From: Beduinella massiliensis
GTDB taxonomy: Bacteria > Bacillota > Clostridia > Christensenellales > Aristaeellaceae
Assembly: GCF_900199405.1 (NCBI RefSeq)
Contig: NZ_LT963430.1
Coordinates: forward strand, 3,907,882 to 3,971,881
DNA: 64,000 nt
Direction of reading: 5' to 3'
The notes beneath the pieces were generated by a model. That model saw nothing but the letters and a program-made list of their open reading frames with translations, did no database searches and was not told the DNA's origin. This document shows, piece by piece, positions 53,176 to 62,556 of the stretch. Positions within the stretch are counted from its first letter, which is position 1. Every line of letters starts with the position of its first letter. A program made the translations under genes and the position numbers.

Positions 53176-53391
53176 AGCGTTCCCTCCATGCGTTGATCCT
53201 TCTTCCAATAGAACGAAGGACGCCGTGCAGCCGCTGCACAGCGTCCTTATTTTATCATAGAAAAAGGATGCCGTCAAACCGCGAGGCCGCGCCGGCGACC
53301 GGCTTTGCCTGACGGATGGAAGCCCGCGCTGCTTGGTGAAGCCCTGCGCTGAAAATAGTGGTTTATTAAACATTCATCATAAAAAACAAAA

Positions 53392-53419
53392 TTGAAATAT
53401 AGGCGAAAGAGGATATAAT
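53392..53419 (+). promoter_or_regulatory. Promoter of the alpha-galactoside locus
   Basis: TTGAAA (53392-53397) and TATAAT (53414-53419), spacer 16 bp, 24 bp before the first permease start. The upstream DNA is AT-rich. Confidence 0.7.
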
Positions 53420-53443
53420 CATTATTGAAACGGGAGGGATTGC

Positions 53444-54388
53444 ATGGAAGATATCATAAAAAAGCAAAAACGCGTGTGTCTGAACGAAGCCAGGCGACAC
53501 TGGCAAGTCTATCTGATGATGGTTCCCGGCATCATTATATTGATTATTTTTTCATATCTTCCAATGCTGGGTTTGACCATGTGCTTTAACGACTTCAATC
53601 CAATTCTGGGCCTTCGCGGATTCTGGGAGAGCGATTGGGTGGGGCTGAAATGGTTTACAAAGTTTGTAAATTCGTTCTACTTTGAGCGTGTGATGCGAAA
53701 CACCCTCCTGATGAGCATAGCCAAATTGCTGGCAGGGTTCTGGGTTCCTATTGCATTTGCGCTGCTGCTCAACGAAGAACGGAACGCCCGCATTCAAAAA
53801 GTCGTGCAAACCGTCAGCTACATGCCTCACTTTTTATCCTGGATCGTTATCATTGCGTTGATGAACGCGCTGTTTTCTCCTTCGGAAGGTTTGATAAACA
53901 ATATCCGTACCTCCATCAACCTGCAGCCGATTTATTATATGGGCGAAGAGAAGTATTTCTACCCCATGATATTGGGCAGCTCCATTTGGTCGGACTTCGG
54001 ATGGTCGTCCATCATTTACCTTGCAGCCATCAGCGGAATCGACCAGCAGATGTATGAAGCGGCGATTATAGACGGATGTTCGCGCCTGAAGCAGGCTTGG
54101 TATATCACCCTGCCCAGCATCCGTCCGCTGATCGTGATGCTGCTGCTTTTGCAGATTGGCGGTTTAATGGGCAGCAACTTCGATCAGGTATTTAATTACA
54201 TCGGCAGCAATAGCAGTCTTTACGCTATCGGGGACGTGATTGACACGTACGTGTACCGTGTGGGGCTGACGGAATTTCAGTTGAGCTACGGCGCGGCAGT
54301 GGGACTGTTCCGCAGCGTAATCGCGTTAATTCTGCTTCTAAGCGCTAACTGGTTCACAAAGCGGATTGGCGATGACGGGCTGTTTTAA
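53444..54388 (+). CDS. Carbohydrate ABC transporter permease, LplB type
   Basis: First gene of the low-GC locus. The 314 residues have six membrane segments (first near 28-48). Family marks are FSYLPMLGLTMCFNDFNP, VSYMPHFLSWIVIIALM, EAA loop MYEAAIIDGCSRLKQAW and the end NWFTKRIGDDGLF. The ribosome site is GGGAGGG. Similar in type to the permease at 42933-43880, so the two loci belong to one transporter family although their DNA composition differs. Confidence 0.95.
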   Translation: MEDIIKKQKRVCLNEARRHWQVYLMMVPGIIILIIFSYLPMLGLTMCFNDFNPILGLRGFWESDWVGLKWFTKFVNSFYFERVMRNTLLMSIAKLLAGFWVPIAFALLLNEERNARIQKVVQTVSYMPHFLSWIVIIALMNALFSPSEGLINNIRTSINLQPIYYMGEEKYFYPMILGSSIWSDFGWSSIIYLAAISGIDQQMYEAAIIDGCSRLKQAWYITLPSIRPLIVMLLLLQIGGLMGSNFDQVFNYIGSNSSLYAIGDVIDTYVYRVGLTEFQLSYGAAVGLFRSVIALILLLSANWFTKRIGDDGLF

Positions 54389-54409
54389 TTGAGCAAAGGA
54401 GAGCTGACT

Positions 54410-55300
54410 ATGAAACGGCTAACGCGCTCGCCCAAGGAGCGGTTTTTTGACAGTCTAATCCGTATTATACTGATCCTTGCCGCCATTCTTACACTCTTCC
54501 CCTTTCTGTACGTGGTCATGATCTCGCTGCTGTCCCCTGCGGAATACATGTCGCGGGGATTGGTATTCCCCCTGCGGCCAACGCTGAACAACTACGCGAT
54601 GCTGTTCAAATGGGGGACCAAGATACAGAACGCTTATCTGGTAACCATTGGCACCACGGTGGTGGGCACGGCGATCTCCCTGTCGGCGACCGCGCTGTTG
54701 GCCTATGGCCTGTCCCGTCCGGCTTTGCCGGGCAAATCGTTCGTCAACGGCATGTTGGTGCTTACGATGTTCTTCAGCGGCGGTTTAATCCCCACCTACA
54801 TGGTAATCAAAACCATAGGACTGATGAACACTTATTGGGCGCTCATCCTTCCCGGTTCCCTGTCGGTTTGGAACGTTATGGTGATGCGGACCTTCTTTAA
54901 GGAACTGCCGGTCGAGCTCGAGGAGTCCGCCGTTCTGGACGGCGCAAGCGACGCCCGTGTGGCGTTCAGCATCATGTTCCCGCTGTCCAAGGCGTCCTTT
55001 GCCACCATCGGGCTGTTCTACGCGGTGGGCTACTGGAACCAGTGGTACAGCGCGATGCTGTATCTGAACGATTCAAAAATGTACCCGCTGCAAATGGCCC
55101 TAAGAGAAATCATCAATACGAATGCCGCAACGGCTATGGACGCCACAAAGATGGCTGGAAAGATGATGGATAGCACGCCGCCCAGCATCGTAACCAAAAT
55201 GACGTCCATCGTCGTCAGCATCGGCCCTGTTTTAATCCTCTATCCCTTTGTACAAAAATACTTTGTCAAGGGCGTAATGGTCGGTTCTCTCAAGGGGTGA
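54410..55300 (+). CDS. Carbohydrate ABC transporter permease, YtcP type
   Basis: Second membrane subunit. The ATG at 54410 is 8 bases after AAAGGAG; a TTG seven codons upstream directly follows the previous stop and is less likely. The 296 residues contain MFFSGGLIPTYMVIKTIGLM, EAA loop ELEESAVLDGASDARVAF (with Ser for Ala) and the family ending YFVKGVMVGSLKG. A small hairpin (CAGCGG with CCGCTG, 55317-55339) lies between it and the binding protein gene and may adjust expression. Confidence 0.95.
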   Translation: MKRLTRSPKERFFDSLIRIILILAAILTLFPFLYVVMISLLSPAEYMSRGLVFPLRPTLNNYAMLFKWGTKIQNAYLVTIGTTVVGTAISLSATALLAYGLSRPALPGKSFVNGMLVLTMFFSGGLIPTYMVIKTIGLMNTYWALILPGSLSVWNVMVMRTFFKELPVELEESAVLDGASDARVAFSIMFPLSKASFATIGLFYAVGYWNQWYSAMLYLNDSKMYPLQMALREIINTNAATAMDATKMAGKMMDSTPPSIVTKMTSIVVSIGPVLILYPFVQKYFVKGVMVGSLKG

Positions 55301-55371
55301 GGATACCCATGCTTTTCAGCGGGAGGGATCATCGCCGCTGAGGAATAAAAATTATTTAAGGAGGTCCACCC

Positions 55372-56937
55372 ATGAAACGAGTCCTTGCATGTTTCCTATC
55401 TGCGCTCCTTTTGTTGAGCTGTGCGACCCTGACCATGGCAGAAGAACGCACGGGGGAGCCCATCAAGTTGAACCTGTTCTCCCTAAACGGCGACTATAAC
55501 ACCGCTAACGGTGAAGAAGCCAAGAAAGCGGTTGAAGAAGCGATTGGGAGGGACTTGGGCATTCCTGTCGATCTCAACATGATCACCTCCGACAGCTTCA
55601 GCACCGACCAGATTGCGGTGAAGGTCACAGCGGGAGAATTGGACGCGATCTCGTCCAATATGCCGCTCACCACCTGGAACACGTTCATCCAGAAACATAT
55701 GCTGATCCCGCTCGACGATCTGCTTGCCCAGTATGGTCAGGATATTTTGGCGCAAGTGGACAGCAAGTTATGGGATCCCTACAAGGTAGACGGCAAGATC
55801 TACCTGATTCCAATTCAGGCACCGGTTCCGTTTTATTGCAGCACCTGGGTGCGCATGGACCTGTTCCGCAAGTATGGCATCGACACCGTACCTGCCACGG
55901 TCAGCGAACTGCTGGAAGGGATTCGCACCGTCGTGAACAACGAGCCGGATCTGGTCGGCCTGACAGGCGGCCATATCACCTGGATTTACAATTCCGGTCC
56001 TATGAACTTCCATCTCGTAGATGCGGACGGAAATCAGACCTTGACCAATGCAGAAGGCACCGCTATGGTAAATCACTATGCAACCGACCTAGGCATCACG
56101 GTATATTGGGAAGACGAAGGCTTCAAGCAATGGCTGCAGCGCCAGGTAGACGCTTACGCAAGCGGCATTCTGGATCCTGAGATCTTCACCACGACCTTTG
56201 ACCATGCGGATCAGCTGAAAGCCTCTGACCGCGTTGTGTGCATCGGCGATAGTTACGGGTTCCAGTCCACAGCCGACAAGAAAGCCGGACTGAATCCGGA
56301 CACCCCTCTTGCCGAAGGCGCGAAACCACAGGAGTGGGCATTGCTAAGCAATCTGGTAAACGATATAAACGGCGGCGCAACCACTTGGCAGTATGGGTAT
56401 GAAACCGGCATGTTTATCGGCCTGGTCGCTTCAACGGAGCATCCCGAAGAGGTCATCAAGGTTCTGAACTGGTGCTGCGCATCCCGTGAGAACTGGGCTC
56501 TCGCGAACTATGGCATCGAAGGCAAGCATTATACCTACACCGACGACGGCAAGATCAAATTCGTTCGCGACGGCTCAGACAACAAGGTTGTATCGGGGGG
56601 TTTAGGCGGTATGGTCGGCAACCTGTACTCCGACTGGTGGGTTCCGCTGACAGAAAATTTTGAAGGCACCGACTGGAAGAAGATCTTCGAGCCAGCGCCC
56701 ACGACCCAAACCTGGATTGCCTGCGACGGCTTCATAAACTATCAGTTTGAGACCGACGCTACCAGTGGCGCGGACATGCAGACCATCTCCTCCGAAGCGT
56801 TGGTGAATATCATCACCGGCAAGGTGGAGCTGCAGGCCGGCCTGGATGAGATGGTGAAGAACCTGAAGCAAGCGGGTTATGACCAGTGGTACGCTGAAAA
56901 GAACGCGCAGTATTGCGAAGGCATGGGCATCAAGTAA
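55372..56937 (+). CDS. Extracellular sugar-binding protein, LplA/YtcQ type
   Basis: Solute-binding protein of the alpha-galactoside locus, 521 residues, behind AAGGAGG. The signal peptide MKRVLACFLSALLLLSCATL ends near MAEER. A cysteine in LLLLSC could serve as a lipobox, but cleavage after AEE looks equally likely. The mature protein shows IAVKVTAGELDAISSNMPL and the YLIPIQAPVPFYCSTWVRMD segment of the family. It is followed by the kinase gene after about 100 bp. Confidence 0.93.
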   Translation: MKRVLACFLSALLLLSCATLTMAEERTGEPIKLNLFSLNGDYNTANGEEAKKAVEEAIGRDLGIPVDLNMITSDSFSTDQIAVKVTAGELDAISSNMPLTTWNTFIQKHMLIPLDDLLAQYGQDILAQVDSKLWDPYKVDGKIYLIPIQAPVPFYCSTWVRMDLFRKYGIDTVPATVSELLEGIRTVVNNEPDLVGLTGGHITWIYNSGPMNFHLVDADGNQTLTNAEGTAMVNHYATDLGITVYWEDEGFKQWLQRQVDAYASGILDPEIFTTTFDHADQLKASDRVVCIGDSYGFQSTADKKAGLNPDTPLAEGAKPQEWALLSNLVNDINGGATTWQYGYETGMFIGLVASTEHPEEVIKVLNWCCASRENWALANYGIEGKHYTYTDDGKIKFVRDGSDNKVVSGGLGGMVGNLYSDWWVPLTENFEGTDWKKIFEPAPTTQTWIACDGFINYQFETDATSGADMQTISSEALVNIITGKVELQAGLDEMVKNLKQAGYDQWYAEKNAQYCEGMGIK

Positions 56938-57038
56938 TCAAAGCAGGCGGCGAATGACAAAGCGCCCATTGCCAAGATCGCCGGGAGAAGGGGTGAAACC
57001 GCCCCTTCTCCTCCCGTATATTTTGGAGTATTCAGAGC

Positions 57039-58829
57039 ATGAAATATGTAACACGCCCATTGACGCTTTCCAAGCGCCTTATTCTGACCTTTACGGCAGT
57101 CATTATACTGACGTTAATGTTGGCCGGCGCCTTTTGTTATCAACAGACGAGACAGGTCATACAAAGCAATCAGCTCGAAACGATGACCCACTTGATGAGC
57201 AAAATGGCCGGCAGCCTCGGCACGACGCTAGCCAACGCCATCGGTATCACCGAACAGGTACTCTACGCCGATGACGTCTATGATTCCATGTTTCAAGAAA
57301 ACGTGACGATCTCCAGCAACCAGGTAGGAACATTCAAGCATATCCAGCAGTACCTTTATATGTTGGCGGAACAGTTCGATTTCAAGAAAATACGCATTTT
57401 CACCAACAATACCAGCTTGATCTACCAGACAGAGGGAAGCTATTTCTGCGCCCTAGATCGTCTGTCCTCGATGATACCGATCGACGACACGGTGCGTGTT
57501 CGTACCAAACAGGTGCAGATTGCCGACACGTATCATGCCTCGGCCATTTGGAATGATTACCGGATCTCTGTGGTACGTCTGCTGTTGGAGGGGCCGAAAC
57601 TATGCGGCGCCGTGGTTGTCGATCTGGAAAGCAGCAGTCTTCTGAAAGGCTGGGGCGAAGAGGATATGCCTGTCATGTTGATCAACCGCGAAGGGCGTGT
57701 GCTGGCTTCCACCGATGAATCGCAAATGAACGCCGTGTTGCCCAAAGAGACGGTTGACGACGTCTACGCCAACGTCTTTGTGCAAGACGGAAGCCTGTGC
57801 CGCTTATCCTCAAAAATTGAAAATAGCGATTGGCGGCTGGTAATGACCCTGTCCAGCCAGGCGCTTATGGGGGATGCCGCAGGCATTTTGTCCACGACGG
57901 TCTGCATCATCCTGCTGAGCTGTTTGATCGCAGGCATGCTGGTCGTGATTTTTAGTCGCATGCTGACCAGCCGCCTGAAGGCAGTGACACAAACCATTCA
58001 AGGCAGCGAGCATGCCGCGACACTGCCAGGCATGTTGAAACATCATATAGAGGAAAAACCCGGGGACTGCGAGGAAATTGCCGTCCTCATCCGAACGTAC
58101 AACCGTCAAATGGCACGCATCAGCGAACTGAGTCTGCAAAATGAACACATGGTGCTGCGCGAGAGTCGCTATCGTATGGAAGCCCTGCGCTTACAGATCA
58201 ATTCTCACTTTTTGTATAATACGCTTGCCTCTATTAAAGGATATATCGATCTGCACGACACCGAAGCCGCTTCTGGCCTTGTAATGAGTCTCGCCAGCTT
58301 CTTCAATCGCACGCTCGACCGCGGCAGCGAGTATGTGTCCCTGCTCGAGGAGATTGAAACCATCAAACTTTACCTGCAAATTCAGCAAACCGTGTACGAG
58401 GAGACCTTTTCCTACGAGATTCAGGAGATACCCCAGAACGTGCAGAATATCACGATACCGAAATTCCTGCTTCAACCCATCGTTGAAAACGCCCTGCTGC
58501 ATGGAGCTATGGAAGCCGCCGGGCATGGATACATTTTGTTGAATACGCGGGTAGAAGATGCGTCAGTATACATTCATATTATGGACAACGGGCCCGGTTT
58601 TACACAGGACATGCTAGAGCGTTCAGAAGCCAAACATCGTATAGACCGTGGATATGGCATCGGTCTGTGGAACGTGGCTTCCCGCCTGAAGCTGTATTTT
58701 GGCAAAAACGCGCGATTGATTCTCAGAAATCGGCCGGAAGGCGGGAGCCGTGTAAGCGTAGCGATTCCACTGGAGGGGCTGTCAGAGGAGGCCAGAGCAA
58801 CCTATGATCAAGATCGTCCTTGTAGATGA
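57039..58829 (+). CDS. Sensor histidine kinase, YesM type, with altered phosphoacceptor box
   Basis: Sensor of the alpha-galactoside locus. The 596 residues have membrane helices near 13-33 and 285-307 around an outer sensor domain, then a HAMP-like linker. The phosphoacceptor box reads INSHFLYNTL (His 390), with Ser where the family nearly always has Pro. The N box (IVENALLHG), G1 (DNGPGF) and G2 (GYGIGLWNVASRL) are intact, as is the C-terminal GGSRVSVAIPL. It overlaps the regulator gene by 26 bases. Confidence 0.93.
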   Translation: MKYVTRPLTLSKRLILTFTAVIILTLMLAGAFCYQQTRQVIQSNQLETMTHLMSKMAGSLGTTLANAIGITEQVLYADDVYDSMFQENVTISSNQVGTFKHIQQYLYMLAEQFDFKKIRIFTNNTSLIYQTEGSYFCALDRLSSMIPIDDTVRVRTKQVQIADTYHASAIWNDYRISVVRLLLEGPKLCGAVVVDLESSSLLKGWGEEDMPVMLINREGRVLASTDESQMNAVLPKETVDDVYANVFVQDGSLCRLSSKIENSDWRLVMTLSSQALMGDAAGILSTTVCIILLSCLIAGMLVVIFSRMLTSRLKAVTQTIQGSEHAATLPGMLKHHIEEKPGDCEEIAVLIRTYNRQMARISELSLQNEHMVLRESRYRMEALRLQINSHFLYNTLASIKGYIDLHDTEAASGLVMSLASFFNRTLDRGSEYVSLLEEIETIKLYLQIQQTVYEETFSYEIQEIPQNVQNITIPKFLLQPIVENALLHGAMEAAGHGYILLNTRVEDASVYIHIMDNGPGFTQDMLERSEAKHRIDRGYGIGLWNVASRLKLYFGKNARLILRNRPEGGSRVSVAIPLEGLSEEARATYDQDRPCR

Positions 58830-60342
58830 TAACCGAACGCTGATTCGAGCCTTGACGACGACCATACCCTGGGAAGTGCATGGCGTTGAAATTGCCGGCG
58901 TCGCTTACGACGGTGTAGAGGCTCAAAGGCTGTTGACCGAAGATGTGAGCGTCCTCGTAACAGACGTGAAAATGCCACGAATGGACGGCATTGCCCTGAC
59001 GCAATATGTCGCAGAGCATTTCCCACAAATACAGGTCGTATTCATCAGCGCATATAAAGAATTCGACTACGCCATTTCCGCGATGAAACTGAAGGTATTT
59101 GATTATATCGATAAGCCCATAAACAATGAAAAGCTGGTACAAACGGTGCTTCGTGCCTTTGACGCCGGACGAAACCGGGCAGATCGTGCCGCGCTTTTGA
59201 AAAACGCTTTGCCCTTTATGCGCGAACATCTATTACGGCAACAGCTGATGGGGCGTAAGGTCTTGCAGCAGTTGCTGCTGCAAACGGCCTTTCCCTCATG
59301 GACAGAACACTCCTGGTATACCTGTGTTGCCTTTGAAGCGGTTCTGCCGGAAAATTGTTCGGAGGTCTGGGTGCTGAAAGCTTCGGCTGAGAAAAAAATG
59401 CCCGACGCGCTCTGCGTCGTCATGAGCGAAACCGCCATTGCCGCGGTATGGGCCGACACGGAGGAGCCGGATCAAAGCGCCGTTGACAGCTACTTGCTGG
59501 AGGTCAAAGCTGTGCTGAGCCAGCAAAAGCAGCAAAACATCGTCTGCAAAGCTGGCATCAGCCAATCGCTGCAAGGTGTGGAACTCCTTCATCGGCTGTA
59601 CACGCAGGCACAGCAGGCGCTAAACCTAAGCGACTTCTGGTCCGAACAAGCCGTCTACGCCTCGCCTGAGCTCATCGATTCCACGCCGCAAATCAGCATA
59701 CAAGTAAAGGAAGCGCTTGCCTGTGGCGATGGCTTGGCAAATATTACAGATACGCAGCGGCTCTCCATGCGGCTAAATGACCTTCGCCATCACCTGGAGA
59801 ACCTGCATAATCCCGAAGTGTTTCAAATGACAGCCGTATTTGTCCTGAATCAGTACGTGCGGGAAATGCTGGACAGCGCAAGTGACGTGGAGCCGCTGTT
59901 AAAAGCCAGCATGGAGGCATACCGGAAGACCAGCAGAGGTTTGCAGCCTATAGCCATTGACGTCTTATGCGACTTTATCACCCAGCAGAGCAAAAGCCGT
60001 GTAGCCCTGGTCAGCAAAAAGAAAGAGCGCATCATTCGCCAGATCTACGATGCAATAGACCGGGTCGGTTTTTCGGATGACGGAGGTTTACAACGGATTT
60101 CTCAGGAAGTCTACCTGAGCCCCAGCTATGTGAGCATGCTGTTCAAACAGGAGACAGGCATGAGCATCAGCGCGTATCAAAACCAAAAAAGGCTGGAAAG
60201 AGCAAAAAAACTGCTGAAAGATCCAAACCTGAAAGTCTATGAGATCGCAAGCATGGTAGGCTATGTGAACCAATATTATTTTTCGGTTTGGTTCAAACGC
60301 GGCACAGGCTGTACGCCTTCTGAATACCGTGAAAAAGTGTGA
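58804..60342 (+). CDS. Response regulator, YesN/AraC type
   Basis: DNA-binding partner of the preceding kinase, 512 residues. The receiver has DD at 8-9, phosphoacceptor D54 (TDVKMPRMDG) and K104 (DKPI). The C-terminal domain has the two AraC helix pairs (RISQEVYLSPSYVSMLFK and EIASMVGYVNQYYFSVWF). It probably controls the promoters at 53392 and near 60398, where a TATAAT stands without a good -35. Confidence 0.95.
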   Translation: MIKIVLVDDNRTLIRALTTTIPWEVHGVEIAGVAYDGVEAQRLLTEDVSVLVTDVKMPRMDGIALTQYVAEHFPQIQVVFISAYKEFDYAISAMKLKVFDYIDKPINNEKLVQTVLRAFDAGRNRADRAALLKNALPFMREHLLRQQLMGRKVLQQLLLQTAFPSWTEHSWYTCVAFEAVLPENCSEVWVLKASAEKKMPDALCVVMSETAIAAVWADTEEPDQSAVDSYLLEVKAVLSQQKQQNIVCKAGISQSLQGVELLHRLYTQAQQALNLSDFWSEQAVYASPELIDSTPQISIQVKEALACGDGLANITDTQRLSMRLNDLRHHLENLHNPEVFQMTAVFVLNQYVREMLDSASDVEPLLKASMEAYRKTSRGLQPIAIDVLCDFITQQSKSRVALVSKKKERIIRQIYDAIDRVGFSDDGGLQRISQEVYLSPSYVSMLFKQETGMSISAYQNQKRLERAKKLLKDPNLKVYEIASMVGYVNQYYFSVWFKRGTGCTPSEYREKV

Positions 60343-60397
60343 ATGAAAACAAAGGAAGTGTGGTACGAATCGAATCTTCTTTTTTATCTGGAACCGT

Positions 60398-60403
60398 TAT
60401 AAT
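60398..60403 (+). promoter_or_regulatory. Possible activated promoter before the GH36 gene
   Basis: TATAAT at 60398-60403, about 65 bp before the start codon, has no recognisable -35. This is what an activator-dependent promoter would look like, but the hexamer alone is weak evidence. Confidence 0.35.
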
Positions 60404-60468
60404 GTGACTTAGCAGATACCGGCTCCGGGAACGAGGGAGACTGTATCGAAAGGAAAGGATGGAATGAT

Positions 60469-62397
60469 ATGGACGAGCTGTACAAAGAGCTATTTCAGGA
60501 TCAGTTTCCGATAGGCTTTACCTATGGCGAAAAGGATGCTGAACTTCACGGTCTTCCGTGGACGGTGCTTAAGGAAACCTTGCAGGAATACGAGCTTGAG
60601 CGTTATTGCGCCGTGTTGGATGATTCCCTCCACATCGAGATGATTGTACGGCGCTTTCGGGATAGCGAAACCCTGGAGTGGTATGTAACCCTGCAAAATG
60701 CGTCAAGCTACGACACAAAGACGCTATCGAATATCGATCTCGCACACTTTGATATCCGCTTTGATCCCTCCACGACACCCTTCTTTTTGGACTATAACGG
60801 TTCGAATGAGCAGATGTGCGACTTTATGGAGAACCGCACGCAGATGTTTCACAACGCGCGTCGAACGCTCCGCTGCACGGGCGGCCGCTCCTCGTCTGTG
60901 GTCATGCCTTATTTTCAGATGCTCATGAATGGGTATGGCTACACGCTGGCTATCGGCTGGAGTGGGCAGTGGCGCGCGGATTTCCTGCGTCCAGGCGATG
61001 ACGGCGTCATTCGTGTGCGGGCCGGCATGGAGGACGCAAGTTTCCGCCTGCACCCCGGCGAAACGGTTACCTTACCCCACATGCTGGTGCAGCGCTGCGA
61101 GGGCGATGAGTACACGGTCTTCAACGGATACCGCCGCTTTGCGCAGCGATATGTCGTACCCCGGATCGACGGTAAGCCCGTGCAGGCACCTATCACAATA
61201 GGTGCCTGGGGAGGCTCAACCGCCGCGCAGCATTTGCGGAATATCGAGGCGTTAAAGCAGCACGATGCCGGATTGGAAACCTATTGGATCGACGCGGGTT
61301 GGTATGGCGATGTCGCACCCGGCAATGTGGAATCCGACGGATCCTGGTATCGCAATGCAGGCATCGGTGACTGGCAGCCTTCCCGCGCGCTGTACCCCAA
61401 CGGGATGGAAGAGATCGCTGACGCCGCGCACGATATCGGGATGGGCTTCCTGCTGTGGTATGAACCAGAGCGCTGCCGCACCTGTGCGGAAAGGGTCTCC
61501 GAGCATCCGGATTGGTACATCGGCCTTCGACGTGAAAATGGCGACATGATGTTGAACCTCGGAAATCCAGAGGCGCTGGCGTGGATCACCGGCGTAATCG
61601 GCGATTCCATCGAAAAGTATCGTATGGACGTGCTGCGTATCGACTTCAACTTTGGCCCGCTGAGCTTCTGGCAATACGCGGATACGCCCGATCGAAGGGG
61701 GATCTCTGAGCTGCGCTTTGTGGCTGGATTCTACAAAATGTGGGGCGACCTGTTGAAGCGTTTCCCCCATTTGATCATCGACAACTGTGCCAGTGGCGGT
61801 CGACGGCTCGATTTTGAAGCGCTGCGCCGCTCCATCCCCCTCTTCCGCACAGATTATGCCTGCTTCGGTTTGCTGGACAAACCCACCGCCACTCAGTTGC
61901 ACACCTACTACCTGAGTCGCTTCGTCCCGGTGAATTCGACCAGCGTAAACTTTGCGGAAAAGGACACCTACCGCGTCCGCAGTTGCCTCGCGGGCGGCAT
62001 ATCTGCAGGTGGGTTGACAGCCGACGCATCCAAGGATATTTGGCTGTGGAGCAAGCAGACCTTAGCGGTCTTTAAGCGTCTGCGGGAATACACGATGGCT
62101 GACCTGTGGCCCCTGACGGGTTGTTCTTTTAGCGATCAGGATTGGATGGCCTATCAGCTCTCCAAGCCTGAGGAAGGCCGCGGTGTCATCGTCGCCTACC
62201 GCAGGGAGAACAGCCAAATCCGCCTGATGGACTTGCAGCTGCGCGATATAGCTCTCGACGCAACCTATGAACTGACAGATGAAGATCTGGGCACGCTTGG
62301 CCATGTATCTGGACGGTTGTTGCTGGAAAGCTGGCCTTTTGAAATAAAGGACAAGCGAACCTGCCGGATCGTTTACTATCAGCGTATAGCGAACTGA
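60469..62397 (+). CDS. Alpha-galactosidase, GH36 family
   Basis: Cytoplasmic enzyme that removes alpha-linked galactose from raffinose-type or melibiose-type sugars. The 642 residues have no signal peptide. After an N-terminal beta-sandwich (to about 240) comes the barrel with TYWIDAGWYGD, WYEPERC, the nucleophile Asp in LRIDFNFG and the acid/base Asp region CASGGRRLD. A C-terminal beta domain follows from about 560. The family also includes other activities, so galactose specificity is inferred. It lies between the regulator and an MFS transporter. Confidence 0.92.
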   Translation: MDELYKELFQDQFPIGFTYGEKDAELHGLPWTVLKETLQEYELERYCAVLDDSLHIEMIVRRFRDSETLEWYVTLQNASSYDTKTLSNIDLAHFDIRFDPSTTPFFLDYNGSNEQMCDFMENRTQMFHNARRTLRCTGGRSSSVVMPYFQMLMNGYGYTLAIGWSGQWRADFLRPGDDGVIRVRAGMEDASFRLHPGETVTLPHMLVQRCEGDEYTVFNGYRRFAQRYVVPRIDGKPVQAPITIGAWGGSTAAQHLRNIEALKQHDAGLETYWIDAGWYGDVAPGNVESDGSWYRNAGIGDWQPSRALYPNGMEEIADAAHDIGMGFLLWYEPERCRTCAERVSEHPDWYIGLRRENGDMMLNLGNPEALAWITGVIGDSIEKYRMDVLRIDFNFGPLSFWQYADTPDRRGISELRFVAGFYKMWGDLLKRFPHLIIDNCASGGRRLDFEALRRSIPLFRTDYACFGLLDKPTATQLHTYYLSRFVPVNSTSVNFAEKDTYRVRSCLAGGISAGGLTADASKDIWLWSKQTLAVFKRLREYTMADLWPLTGCSFSDQDWMAYQLSKPEEGRGVIVAYRRENSQIRLMDLQLRDIALDATYELTDEDLGTLGHVSGRLLLESWPFEIKDKRTCRIVYYQRIAN

Positions 62398-62418
62398 ACA
62401 AATCAACTGCATATAACG

Positions 62419-62454
62419 CACCGCAGGGATAGGTCCACTTCTATCCCTGCGGTG
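62419..62454. other. Perfect hairpin between GH36 and MFS genes
   Basis: CACCGCAGGGATA (62419-62431) pairs perfectly with TATCCCTGCGGTG (62442-62454). There is no T run on either strand. It may protect the 3' end of the upstream message, with a smaller hairpin (CTGTGCT with AGCACAG) about 60 bp further on. Confidence 0.6.
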
Positions 62455-62556
62455 AGCGGCAGGCATTAATCCCGCAGCATAGCGATATAAACAAAAAGGT
62501 TAGGACGCCCTGTGCTCAATCAGCACAGAGGTCAAATCGGATAGGGGATAGGAGAG

